A stretch of 13,087 nt of DNA, taken from Gloeopeniophorella convolvens (taxonomy: Eukaryota; Basidiomycota; Agaricomycetes; Russulales). Within the stretch, counting starts at the first letter, position 1; each line of letters starts with the position of its first letter. The notes beneath the pieces were generated by a model. It was not told the DNA's origin and did not search any database. It saw only the letters and a program-made list of their open reading frames with translations. Below are positions 1-7,227 of this stretch, one piece after another. Both the position numbers and the translations under genes were made by a program. The stretch covers positions 1 to 13,087 of the forward strand of contig WTXD01000297.1 of the NCBI GenBank assembly GCA_022496205.1. Direction: 5' to 3'.

Positions 1-457
1 ACACTACAAGAATATTAGACTAGTTGTGAAGACTAATATACAATGGAATATAATAAGTGTACTAGATGCAAAGGACTAGATACATCAAGTGACTGCAAGG
101 TTGTCCACCATACACATAACTCAGATGATGAGTGATAAATCAACATAGGTGAGTGTAACCATAATACACTAGATACTATGTAGTGTACTCTGAATACATA
201 CAATGCAGAAACACGGACCGTGCAAGCACTATAGAACAGACCATGCAAGGAGTACTCATATAAGTCATTTAAACTCAATGGATATAGAGTACTTACACTA
301 CATATGCACGGACCGTTTCTGGATTGGACCATGTATAAAATGGTCCGTGCAAAAACTATGAACATGCCAGTACACCTCAAACATCAACAACCTAGGTACA
401 CAATAAATAAAAACTACCTAGGCAACGCAGTATAACCTAGAAACTATACTCCACCAC
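1..457. other. Non-coding flank downstream of the minus-strand gene
   Basis: No convincing gene is visible here; the sequence is AT-rich and the open frames have no recognisable protein character. It holds several copies or variants of the window-wide CGGWCCGTGCA motif (around 212-226, 234-250, 305-318, 321-334 and 339-354). It lies just past the stop codon of the minus-strand gene, so it should contain that gene's 3' end, but no clear polyadenylation signal was identified. Confidence 0.6.
305..351. repeat. Inverted pair of the interspersed motif (10 bp arms)
   Basis: TGCACGGACC at 305-314 is the exact reverse complement of GGTCCGTGCA at 342-351. The two arms are separated by 27 nt that hold a third, mutated copy (GGACCATG). 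The pair could fold as a hairpin. It is two oppositely oriented copies of the interspersed motif and not a recognised transposon end. Confidence 0.7.
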
Positions 458-719
458 TCAAGAAGTCATTGGGAACTCTCCCTGCTCCTCGTCCTCTATC
501 AGAATTGCTACAGGGTAAGGAACAATGTCAGTACCACAAAATAGTGAATAGGGAGAAGAATTGTACCTAGCCTTTTCAGTCAGCATAGTGTTACATTTTG
601 GACAACTTGTGCTTGTAGAGAGTGCCATGGCAGGCACTGATCCACCACCATTGCCTCGCTCATGCACCACAGGCTCACCATCATCCTCCTCAATGGCTGC
701 CACATTGGGTCGCCTTCTA
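458..719 (-). pseudogene. 3' segment of disrupted gene: C-terminal Cys-containing region of unknown protein
   Basis: This is the last coding segment of the minus-strand gene that starts at 6826; it ends at a TGA at 458-460. It encodes a basic RRRP stretch, an acidic EEDDGEP stretch, a Gly-rich linker and a CPKC motif followed about 20 residues later by FCG, which could be part of a small metal-binding ribbon. The tail is acidic (EDEEQGE). The segment joins the upstream exon in frame once the MITE at 720-966 and one TA copy are ignored, which is the main reason to treat the pieces as one gene. The protein family is not recognised. The MITE adds an in-frame TAG, so this tail is probably not translated unless the MITE is spliced out. 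Confidence 0.6.
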
Positions 720-966
720 CAGCGGATTGCAAAACGATGGGCCCCTTTTTGACTTTTTACACACACAGCCGGAGTCTAGCGGGGATCGGAACTATCACCA
801 AGCAGCAGGACCCATCCAATCACATTTGCCCGCGCGCCCATCAGCCAAGTATGACTAATCAAAATGAGTGCGCTTACAGGCGGACCTTCCATCTTGGGCT
901 CAGCGGGAATCAAGCGCCTGTGTGTGTAAACGGTCGAGAAAGGGCCTAAGATTATGCGATCCGCTG
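720..966. mobile_element. 247 bp Tc1/mariner-type MITE with TA target duplication
   Basis: Both ends begin CAGCGGAT (left from 720; right, reverse-complemented, from 966). The imperfect terminal inverted repeat runs about 50 bp and ends in TTTACACACACAG on both arms. TA dinucleotides flank it at 718-719 and 967-968. TA duplication and a CAG start are typical of Tc1/mariner elements, and the lack of a transposase ORF makes it a MITE. The insertion lies inside an exon of the minus-strand gene. Element plus one TA is 249 nt, a multiple of three, so phase is kept. Read in the host gene's frame it contains only one stop, a TAG at 776-778. Confidence 0.8.
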
Positions 967-1140
967 TAGACCTACTTGTGGCTGCTGTGATAGATGATGG
1001 GCCACCACGAGTGTTGGATGAGCCTTCACTGCTTCGATTGGCCATAGATGCACCTGAGGGTGCACCACGAGCTCTAGATGGCAAGGGGGCAAAGGCGCGC
1101 ATTGGAACGGGCCGTGCACGCCTAGAACCTCCACCAGTGG

Positions 1141-1190
1141 CTATATTAATGTCAGATATGTCTCATATAAATAAGAGTGGCCATGCATAC
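1141..1190 (-). other. Spliceosomal intron (50 nt) in the minus-strand gene
   Basis: On the minus strand it starts GTATGC, has a CTGAC branch-like site and ends AATATAG. Removing it joins the Pro-rich linker and the Ser/Arg-rich exon in one frame, which otherwise stops inside the intron. Length and signals fit basidiomycete introns. Confidence 0.75.
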
Positions 1191-1756
1191 TAGGACGGTC
1201 AAGATCTGGCTCCAACACATCAGGAGGGAGCTGAGGTGATGGTAGGGGAGCCTCAGGTTCTTGAGCACGAGGAACAGGCCTAGGAATGTTAGAGACACGA
1301 GGTGGCTCATCCCTTAGGAGGGACAAGTGCTCTTCCACTCTACAGGTTGAATTCCAGCCTCTTCCTGCTCATACCAGTAGTCAAGGAGATGCTGAATATC
1401 ATCCTTGCTCATCTTGGATGGATCTTGTAGCTGGAGATCTGTGGGGAGACTGTCCTCTTGGAGCCAAGCAAATTGATCTTTCTTAAGGGCACTCCAGCTA
1501 ATAGCAAGGTTTTTGCGGCCTGTGACAAACTCTATGATCATGTTATAAGGAGTAATAAACAAGGTGAAGGGTGACTCACTGAGATGTAGGGTGAGAAAGT
1601 CTCTTACAGCACCCTGAATGACTTTGGCATGATGCTGAGAATAGTCCGCAATCACTGGAACTAGAGGACACCCTTCTCTATCAAGTTCAATCATGATCGG
1701 CTCATGATTGGCCTTTCCAGATGCTGGTGGTGCCAGAACATGCATAGCTAGCAGGG

Positions 1757-1761
1757 ATATT
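1757..1761. repeat. Left target-site copy (ATATT) of the copia insertion
   Basis: ATATT directly precedes the TGTTG start of the left LTR and matches ATATT at 6340-6344. Removing the element plus one copy restores the codon phase of the interrupted minus-strand gene. Confidence 0.7.
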
Positions 1762-1929
1762 TGTTGCTGGGGCTAGGGGCGCTGATAGGCGTCCCAGGGG
1801 TGTCAGAGACACGCTCTGGAAGGCCCTGGAGTGTTCTGTGCTCTAGCGAGCTCTGGAGCGTTCCAGAACACTCACCCTTGCTTCTTTTCCATCAGCCCTG
1901 CATCCATGACCCTGCAGGGTCTTTGCTTA

Positions 1930-2062
1930 TTCCATCCCTTTGTACTTTGCTTGTTCTACCCCTTTTGTACTTGTGCTTGTTCTATTCCCTTTGTACTTCG
2001 CTTGTCCCATTCCCTTTGTACTTTGCTTACTCTGCTCCCTTTGTACTTCGCTTATACTGCGA
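1930..2062 (+). repeat. About five ~25 bp tandem repeats in LTR U3
   Basis: Degenerate units built on CCCTTTGTACTTCGCTTGTTCT repeat about every 25-26 bp upstream of the TATA box. The right LTR has about four units (~6095-6200) and the solo LTR about five on the other strand (~10818-10945). Copy number varies between LTRs, as in minisatellite-like U3 enhancer arrays; an enhancer role is inferred. Confidence 0.8.
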
Positions 2063-2080
2063 CCCTGCACTTCCCTGATG

Positions 2081-2088
2081 TATATAAG
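2081..2088 (+). promoter_or_regulatory. TATA box of the left LTR
   Basis: TATATAAG lies just after the U3 repeats and about 30 nt upstream of the pyrimidine-rich CTCAGACTCATTCC segment where transcription (start of R) would be expected. The solo LTR keeps it as TATATAAA on the minus strand (10779-10786). The right LTR has a one-base insertion (TATATTAAG, 6227-6235). Confidence 0.65.
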
Positions 2089-2137
2089 ACCTGCAGAGGG
2101 GGGCATTTCACCTCAGACTCATTCCCCTCCTCTGCAG

Positions 2138-2190
2138 GTAAGTAGTAGTTTGCTTTTGATGAATATGAGACTCATTCCCCTCCTCTGCAG
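2138..2190 (+). other. 53 nt intron-like insert in the left LTR
   Basis: This segment is missing from the right LTR and from the solo LTR. It starts with GTAAGT, a consensus 5' splice site, and ends in a pyrimidine tract plus CTGCAG, a good 3' splice site. Its last 23 nt (2168-2190) duplicate the 23 nt just upstream (2115-2137). It lies downstream of the TATA box, so it would be in the transcript leader. It may be a leader intron, or a local duplication that happens to look like one. Confidence 0.55.
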
Positions 2191-2240
2191 TCCCCTTGGT
2201 CTTTGTGACTCAAGGGCCCTTCATAGTCCGCTCCCAACAG

Positions 2241-2522
2241 GACAACCTCTATGATGAACTGGCTGTCATGGCCATCATCAGAGTGCTCCCTCACTCTTTT
2301 GATGATGTGGTCCGGACCATCTCTGTGCTCAACAAGTTTGAGAAGGCCACAGTCATCCAGGCATTGAGAAACATGGATCAGACGCGTTCAAACCTCTCAG
2401 GAACCACTTCTGCATTCAGTGCATCATCTAAACCCTCCAACTTGTCCTTCAAGCCATCAGGCTCTTCATCTCCTTCACAGAACTTGCAGAATGCTCCAAA
2501 TCGTCCAAAATGCGACTTCTGC
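2241..2522 (+). pseudogene. Gag remnant (C-terminal half, UBN2-type)
   Basis: The frame starting at GAC 2241, right after the left LTR, encodes DNLYDELAVMAIIRVLPHSF and continues into a Ser/Pro-rich linker and a CDFC motif near 2511-2522. This matches the middle and C-terminal part of copia Gag (UBN2 family), where a short helical domain precedes a CCHC zinc knuckle. The first part of Gag, its start codon and the primer-binding site are absent, and the knuckle is cut after its first CxxC. The protease continues in another frame, so sequence was lost at this join. Reading back into the LTR gives an in-frame ATG at 2196 inside U5, probably fortuitous. Confidence 0.75.
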
Positions 2523-4455
2523 TGCCCTCTTATCTACTGCCCAGCCCCATTCTCACCTCTCTTGGAATGCAGACACTGGGGCCTCAGTTCATATGACATT
2601 TAACCGTCATTGGCTGCGCAATCTAAGGCCCCATCGCATCCAAATCAGGCTGGCAGATGCATCAGTGGTGTACTCTGAAGGAATTGGCACTGTGCGCTTC
2701 AATCCTGTCATTGGGGAACAGGAAATGGTGCCAGTGGAGTTCAGCAATGTCCTTTATGTTCCCTCTCTATGCAGCAATCTATTCTCTGTCCTCTACCTCA
2801 CAATGCATCGTGGTTTCACTGTCTCAGTCAACAAGGACACCATGAGCTTCATCAGGAACAGTCAAACCCTGTTTGAAGCGAAGGTGAATGCATCCAATGC
2901 TGCCTATCTTGTTGGTGAAACCATTCCTGTAGAGGAACATGCTGCACTCTCCTCATCCACCACCACTCTTCCTATGGACTGGGCTCTCTGGCATCGTCGC
3001 CTCTGCCATCATCATCTAGCAGGGGTGAAGAAGCTTGTGTCAGGCAACCTGGTGACAGGACTCAAACTTGATTCACAAGCTGAGCCTGATCCAGTATGTG
3101 AAGCCTGCAAAGCTGGCAAGATGCATGCAGATCCCTTTCCATCTTCGTCCTCCAGAGCGTCTAGACCTCTCCAGCTTGTCCACAGCGATGTCCATGGTCC
3201 AGTGAAGGTGTCCACTATCCAAGGATACTCCTACTGGGTCACATTCATCGACGACTTCTCTCGCTTTAAAGCTGTTCATCTCATGAAGCGCAAATCAGAC
3301 ACATTTGCTGCTTTCAAACAGTTCAAAGCATGGGCTGAGAGCGTCACTGGACACAAGCTGGGCACTCTGAGAGATGACAAGGGTGGGGAGTACATGTCTA
3401 GGGACTTTGAGGCATTCTGCATCGAGCATGGCATTCAGAGGCAGCACACTGCCAGGAATCGCCCTCAGCAGAATGGAGTGGCTGAGCGAGCTAACAGGAC
3501 GATGGAGGAAGCTATCATTTCTATGCTGTTCGAGTCTGGGATGTCTTCAGCCTTCTGGGGAGAAGCTCTTGCATCCTATGTCCATGTCAGCAACATGGTG
3601 GGATCTGCTGCGCTCTCAGCCAGCACCCCTCATGAATCCTTCTATGGCAGCAAACCTGATGTGTCTAGGCTGCGAGTCTGGGGCTGCACTGCTTATGTCT
3701 TGATTCAGAGAGACAAGTGTCCTCTTGGAAGCCTTGGAGTGCACATGGAGAAGTGCATCTTCATTGGCTACCCTCAGGGGTACAAGGCTTGGAAGTTCTA
3801 CAATCCTTATACAAGGAAAGTGGTGATTTCAGAGCATGCAGACTTTGATGAGCGCTATTTCATGCTTCAGAGACACTCAGTACCTGTTCTGCCTGCACCA
3901 CGTCCTCAGAGTCTGCTTGGAACACCTTCAGTCGACCTTCCAGACCTCTGGGAGGATCCTAGTGATGCACAGCAGCCAGTTCATGGGGGAGATGTGCCTG
4001 TGTCTTCTGTTCTGCCTCCTGTGCACCATAGACCACATATCATTTCTTCAGCTCCTTTAGCTCCTACAGTTCGTCCTCAAACACCTCCTTCTCATTATCT
4101 TTCACTTCCTCCTACAACTCCACCTCCTGCATCATCTTCCTCTCACAGAGAGCAACTCAGCCCTTCACAATCCCTTCACTCCCCTCATCCTAGGCATCAG
4201 CCTTCTCCTCCCCCTGCTCCTATACGCCCCCAGCGCTCCAGACGTCCCAGAGAAGAATGGTTGGCTGATCAGTACAAGGTCCCTGAGCGCTACAAAATCA
4301 GGGAACCAACTCCAGCCATTCCTTCATCTGAGGACGAGGACAGCGGCTCAGATGACCCCATTGACTTCCTGAATGCAGGTGTGGCCTCTGTCATTGAACC
4401 CACTTCCTACAAGCAGTCTCAGCGGCGCTCTGATGCGCAGCTGTGGCACAATGCT
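2518..4455 (+). pseudogene. Pol part 1: protease, GAG-pre-integrase and integrase
   Basis: A long open frame (ATG at 2419, though the Pol-like part begins near 2518) runs to about 4455. The aspartic protease site is DTGAS at 2572-2586. The integrase N-terminal zinc-binding region has His residues in WHRRLCHHH (from 2989) and CEAC (3097-3108). The rve catalytic core has D in HSDVHGP (3187), D in RDDKGGEY (3376) and E in NGVAERAN (3484), giving the diagnostic D-35-E spacing. A GKxP-like region and WGCTAY follow, then a Pro/Ser-rich linker (~3900-4250) and an acidic patch before RT. The frame then breaks by loss of one base in a G run near 4455 and ends at a stop at 4549-4551. The integrase catalytic residues look intact, but the element as a whole is broken. 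Confidence 0.93.
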
Positions 4456-5950
4456 TGTGAGAGGAGATGGAGGCCCCACAGCAGAATGGAACTTGGGACA
4501 TTGTCAAGCTACCTCCTGGAAAGAGAGCAATTGGTTCTAGATGGTTCATGAAGGTGAAGCACAATGCAGATGGTTCACTTGATAGGTACAAGGCCAGACT
4601 GGTTGCAAAGGGATATTCCCAGCGCCCTGGCTTTGACTACAAGGAGACCTTTGCTCCCACTGTGCGCTATTCCACCATCAGGATCATTCTGGCCATTGCT
4701 GCTCTGGAGGACATGGAACTGCGCTCTGTGGACATTTCTCATGCTTACCTCAATGGCGAGCTAGAGGAAGAGATCTACATGCAGCAGCCAGAGGATTCGA
4801 GGTGGATGGACCAGATGCTATCTGCAAGCTGAAAAGGTCATTATATGGCTTGAAGCAAGCAGGGAGAGTCTGGAACCAGAAACTGAACTCTGTGCTGATT
4901 TCCATGGGCTTTGAGCGTGTCCAGACTGAGCATGGCCCTATGTTATCTGAGAGATGGCATCAGAGTGTTCATGCCTGTCTTTGTGGATGATATCACTCTG
5001 GCTGGCAAGCAGGGTGCCAAACTTGACTCCATTGTCCAGGAGCTCTCCCACCACTTCAAATTGCGCGATCTTGGTCCCACCACTCAGCTTCTAGGCATGG
5101 AGATCAAAAGGGATCATCCCAATCGTCACCTCTTCCTTTCCAGAGTCAATACATCGCCAATCTCATTATGGAGCATGGTTTACAGGATTGCAAGCCTGTA
5201 TCCACTCCAATAGACCCTGGATCACGCCTCTCTATCTCCATGTGCCCTCAGAGCGAAGCAGAAGCTGCTGAGATGCGCCAATACCCCTACATGTCTGTTG
5301 TGGGCAGTCTGTTGTATCTGGCTTGCACCACCAGACCAGACATTGCCTATGCAGCCGGAGTCCTTGCCAGATTCAATTCCAATCCTGGTCCACTGCACTG
5401 GAAGGCAGCCAAACACGTTTTGCGCTATCTGAAGGGCACAATGGACTACAAGATTGCCTACAAAGCCTACACTTCTTCTGAGCCCTTCATCGCCTTCACA
5501 GATGCGGACCATGGAGGCAATCCTGACAATGGCAAGTCAACTGGGGGCTATGTGGTGAAGATTGGGACTGGAGCGGTGTCTTGGAGCTCAAAGCTGCAGC
5601 CTTTGGTTGCATTGTCCACCACTGAAGTGGAGCACATCTCTGCTGTGGAAGCTGGCAAGGAGATCCTGTGGATGCGGCAGTTTCTGGGGAGATTGGCTAC
5701 AACATCACAGGGACATCTCTTCTCAGAATGGACAATCAAAGCGCCATTGCTGTGAGCAAGAATCTAGAACACCTTGGGAAGATGAAGCATCTTGCACTCC
5801 GGTTTTTCTGGCTCAGAGACACAGTCCAAGCTGAGGCTGATTGCTCCTGTGTGTGTGACAACGCAGGACATGGCTGCAGACATCTTCACGAAGGCTCTGG
5901 ATCGGTTCAAAGTGCAGAGGTGTGTGGAGATGCTGGGAATGGTGTGTTGA
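4456..5950 (+). pseudogene. Pol part 2: reverse transcriptase (RVT_2) and RNase H, frameshifted
   Basis: The RT domain starts at QQNGTWDIV (~4479) and includes SRWFMKVK, YKARLVAKG, DISHAYLNG and SLYGLKQ. The catalytic box is FVDD (4980-4991), a common variant of YVDD. RNase H follows with TDADHGG (from 5498), STTEVE (~5615-5632) and LRMDNQSA (~5722-5745), then a C-terminal segment ending at TGA 5948-5950. The reading frame changes near 4455, 4795, 4937, 5142, 5690 and 5833. Those at 4455, 4795, 5142 and 5690 look like single-base losses in short G or C runs; 4937 and 5833 go the other way. No nonsense codon is needed to explain the breaks. Confidence 0.92.
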
Positions 5951-5973
5951 GCCCTGGAGCGTCTCCCTGTCAT

Positions 5974-5979
5974 GGGGAG
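5974..5979 (+). other. Polypurine tract of the copia element
   Basis: GGGGAG directly abuts the TGTTG start of the right LTR, where the plus-strand DNA primer of an LTR element is expected. The tract is short. Confidence 0.7.
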
Positions 5980-6334
5980 TGTTGCTGGGCTAGGGGCGCT
6001 GATAGGCGTCCCAGGGGTGTCAGGGACACGCTCTGGAAGGCCCTGGAGTTTCTGTGCTCTAGGGACTCTGGAGCATTCCAGAACACTCACCCTTGCTTAT
6101 TCCATCCCTTTGTTACTTCGCTTGTTCTACCCCTTTAGACTTGTGCTTGTTCTATTCCCTTTGTACTTCGCTTGTTCCCATTCCCTTTGTACTTCGCTTA
6201 CTCTGCGACCCTGCACTTCCCTGATGTATATTAAGACCTGCAGAGGGGGAGCATTTCGCCTCAGACTCATTCCCCTCCTCTGCAGTCCCCTTGGTCTTTG
6301 TGACTCAAGCGCCCTTCATAGTCCGCTCCCAACA
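5980..6334 (+). repeat. Right (3') LTR, 355 bp
   Basis: It starts TGTTGCTGGG and ends CTCCCAACA. It lacks the ~45 bp, ~25 bp and 53 bp extra segments of the left LTR, and has point and homopolymer-length differences along its length. Its length is close to that of the solo LTR (376 bp), so the left copy is the unusual one. Confidence 0.92.
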
Positions 6335-6339
6335 GATTC

Positions 6340-6344
6340 ATATT
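6340..6344. repeat. Right target-site copy (ATATT), offset 5 bp from the LTR
   Basis: ATATT matches the left flank at 1757-1761, but five extra bases (GATTC, 6335-6339) separate it from the CAACA end of the right LTR. The codon phase of the interrupted gene confirms that this is the host target copy. Confidence 0.65.
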
Positions 6345-6493
6345 CTTGTCACGGTTCTCTTGATAGAACACATTTCTGGCAGACCACTTGCGTATGAAAC
6401 GCATAATCTGGCTAGGGCTTTGCGAGATCGGTTGTCAAACCACTTGCGGACTTTCTGAGACAATGGTGAGCCAGGGAATGCTAAATGATACAC

Positions 6494-6510
6494 AGAACGG
6501 ACCGTGCGAG
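6494..6510 (+). repeat. Interspersed motif copy inside the minus-strand exon
   Basis: AGAACGGACCGTGCGAG is a near-consensus copy of the window-wide motif within coding sequence. On the minus strand it contributes to the residues EARTVRS. Confidence 0.7.
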
Positions 6511-7040
6511 CCTCCCCTTTATCAAAGTCATCCCCCTCATCTCTCAGTGCTGTGAGGTCACCCAGAAACAGATTGACTAGAAGAGCTCTGTCTGGTGCAT
6601 CGCTGACTCGATATTCATCCAGATTCTCATGCAGAATCTCTAGATCGGCCTCAGTCAGCTTGAAGGGAGAGTCATCATCATCCTCTTGTTGTATGTCGCC
6701 TTCTGAGCGATCAGGTGAGCGATCAAGATGATTTGAGGCAGGGAGAGGGTTTTCAAGGTCCCAGCCTTCTTGTTCATCTTCACCAGAACCAAAAATATCA
6801 TCAGCAGTGTTGTAGAGATGGGCCATAGAGTAGTAGAGCAGTTGAATGTAGTACAGGAGTGATACAAGCCAGTGAAATCGATGCAGATGGCTGATGCATG
6901 CTCAACATGCTTAATTCATATCTATGTGTTGAGATAATGATTAGATGTGGGTGGAACGGGCTGTGCATTGGCTGGGCCTGACAAGCAGTCGATGTAAAGT
7001 GTAGATTGTGATCAAGCACGGGATATGATAAGATATCGGC

Positions 7041-7098
7041 AACACGGGCTGTGTGTAGAACGGACTGTGCGGAACGGACCGTGCAGTGCGGAACGTTC
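7041..7098 (+). repeat. Tandem cluster of the ~15 bp motif (3-4 units)
   Basis: Consecutive units AACACGGGCTGTGTG, AGAACGGACTGTGCG, GAACGGACCGTGCAGTGCG and a partial GAACGTTCAAGCG share the interspersed-motif consensus at about 15-16 bp spacing. Confidence 0.75.
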
Positions 7099-7122
7099 AA
7101 GCGATATCAGATCACCTGGAGA

Positions 7123-7181
7123 AGTGATGTCATTATCTAGATCTTGATCATAATCAGATCTTCATTATGAATGACATCACT
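7123..7181. repeat. Inverted repeat, 12 bp perfect arms
   Basis: AGTGATGTCATT (7123-7134) pairs exactly with AATGACATCACT (7170-7181). The 35 nt between also contains AGATCTTGATCA/TAATCAGATCT-type symmetry, so the whole may form an extended cruciform. Confidence 0.8.
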
Positions 7182-7197
7182 GGGTCTAGATTATTCT

Positions 7198-7227
7198 AGA
7201 AGTTGCCAGAATCTTCTGGCAACTTCT
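7198..7227. repeat. Hairpin with 14 bp perfect arms and 2 nt loop
   Basis: AGAAGTTGCCAGAA (7198-7211) and TTCTGGCAACTTCT (7214-7227) are exact reverse complements separated only by TC. No U tract follows. It lies between two divergent genes, so it is not a terminator in any obvious sense. Confidence 0.85.

Larger units (their letters stand above)
967..1761 (-). pseudogene. Middle segment of disrupted gene of unknown function
   Basis: This is the central coding part of the minus-strand gene, lying between the copia insertion (right) and the MITE (left). From 1761 to about 1317 it encodes a folded-looking region with MIIEF, AISWSALKKDQFAWLQ and a short helix around LLDYWYEQEE. A -1 shift between 1340 and 1317 moves the frame into a Pro-rich linker (RPVPRAQEPEAPLPSP). 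An intron (1141-1190) follows, then a Ser/Arg/Gly-rich low-complexity stretch with an RRARPVP segment. The DxxxFAWLQxD...LxDPSK pattern resembles hypothetical proteins I have seen in Agaricomycetes genomes, but I cannot name a family or function. Phase is continuous with 6340-6826 after the copia element is removed. Confidence 0.6.
1762..2239 (+). repeat. Left (5') LTR, 478 bp
   Basis: It begins TGTTGCTGGGG and ends CTCCCAACA, giving 5 bp terminal inverted repeats. Compared with the right LTR it carries three extra pieces: about 45 bp after position ~1883 (around CATGACCCTGCAGGG), an extra ~25 bp U3 repeat unit, and a 53 nt intron-like insert at 2138-2190. A TATA box lies at 2081-2088. Open frames inside the LTR are low-complexity products of its repeats and are not genes. 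Confidence 0.92.
1762..6334 (+). mobile_element. Degenerate Ty1/copia LTR retrotransposon
   Basis: Two LTRs with TGTTG...CAACA ends (1762-2239 and 5980-6334) flank a gag-pol region in the order protease, GAG-pre-integrase, integrase, reverse transcriptase, RNase H. Integrase before RT defines the copia superfamily (Pseudoviridae-like). A polypurine tract precedes the right LTR. The element is defective: no primer-binding site or N-terminal Gag follows the left LTR, the Gag zinc knuckle is broken, and pol has at least six single-base-scale frame changes. It is inserted in the coding sequence of the minus-strand gene. The LTRs differ by indels of tens of bases, so they are not a fresh identical pair. 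Confidence 0.95.
6340..6826 (-). pseudogene. 5' segment of disrupted gene: acidic N-terminus and WFDNRSRK helix
   Basis: The start is ATG at 6824-6826, the first Met after an in-frame stop upstream. The N-terminal ~70 residues are acidic and disordered (GEDEQEG, QQEDDDD). A helical region follows, then SQKVRKWFDNRSRK near residues 130-145, which resembles the recognition helix of homeodomain-like folds (WFxNRxxK); a DNA-binding role is only a guess. The frame runs to the copia target site and continues at 1761 in the same phase, giving a protein of roughly 500 residues across all segments. It is transcribed divergently from the Zn2Cys6-like gene at 7618. The family is not recognised. Confidence 0.7.

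Noticed and set aside
33..380. Minus-strand open frame of 115 residues
   Set aside because: Low-complexity, Ser/Leu/Tyr-rich composition, no domain pattern, and it overlaps repeated motif copies.
458..1761. TET/JBP-type dioxygenase cargo, sometimes linked to KDZ transposons
   Set aside because: No HxD...H iron-binding pattern or other TET/JBP signature could be seen in the minus-strand gene.
2196..2240. Gag start codon inside the LTR (ATG 2196)
   Set aside because: The frame continuity appears to result from deletion of the true Gag N-terminus; copia Gag normally starts after the primer-binding site.
1761..2254. Overlapping plus-strand open frames of ~100 residues rich in Leu, Cys, Phe and Tyr
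   Set aside because: They lie in the LTR and are translations of its ~25 bp U3 repeats; similar frames reappear in the other LTRs in all phases.
7198..7227. Rho-independent terminator
   Set aside because: No T tract follows, the position is upstream of both divergent genes, and the genome is eukaryotic.
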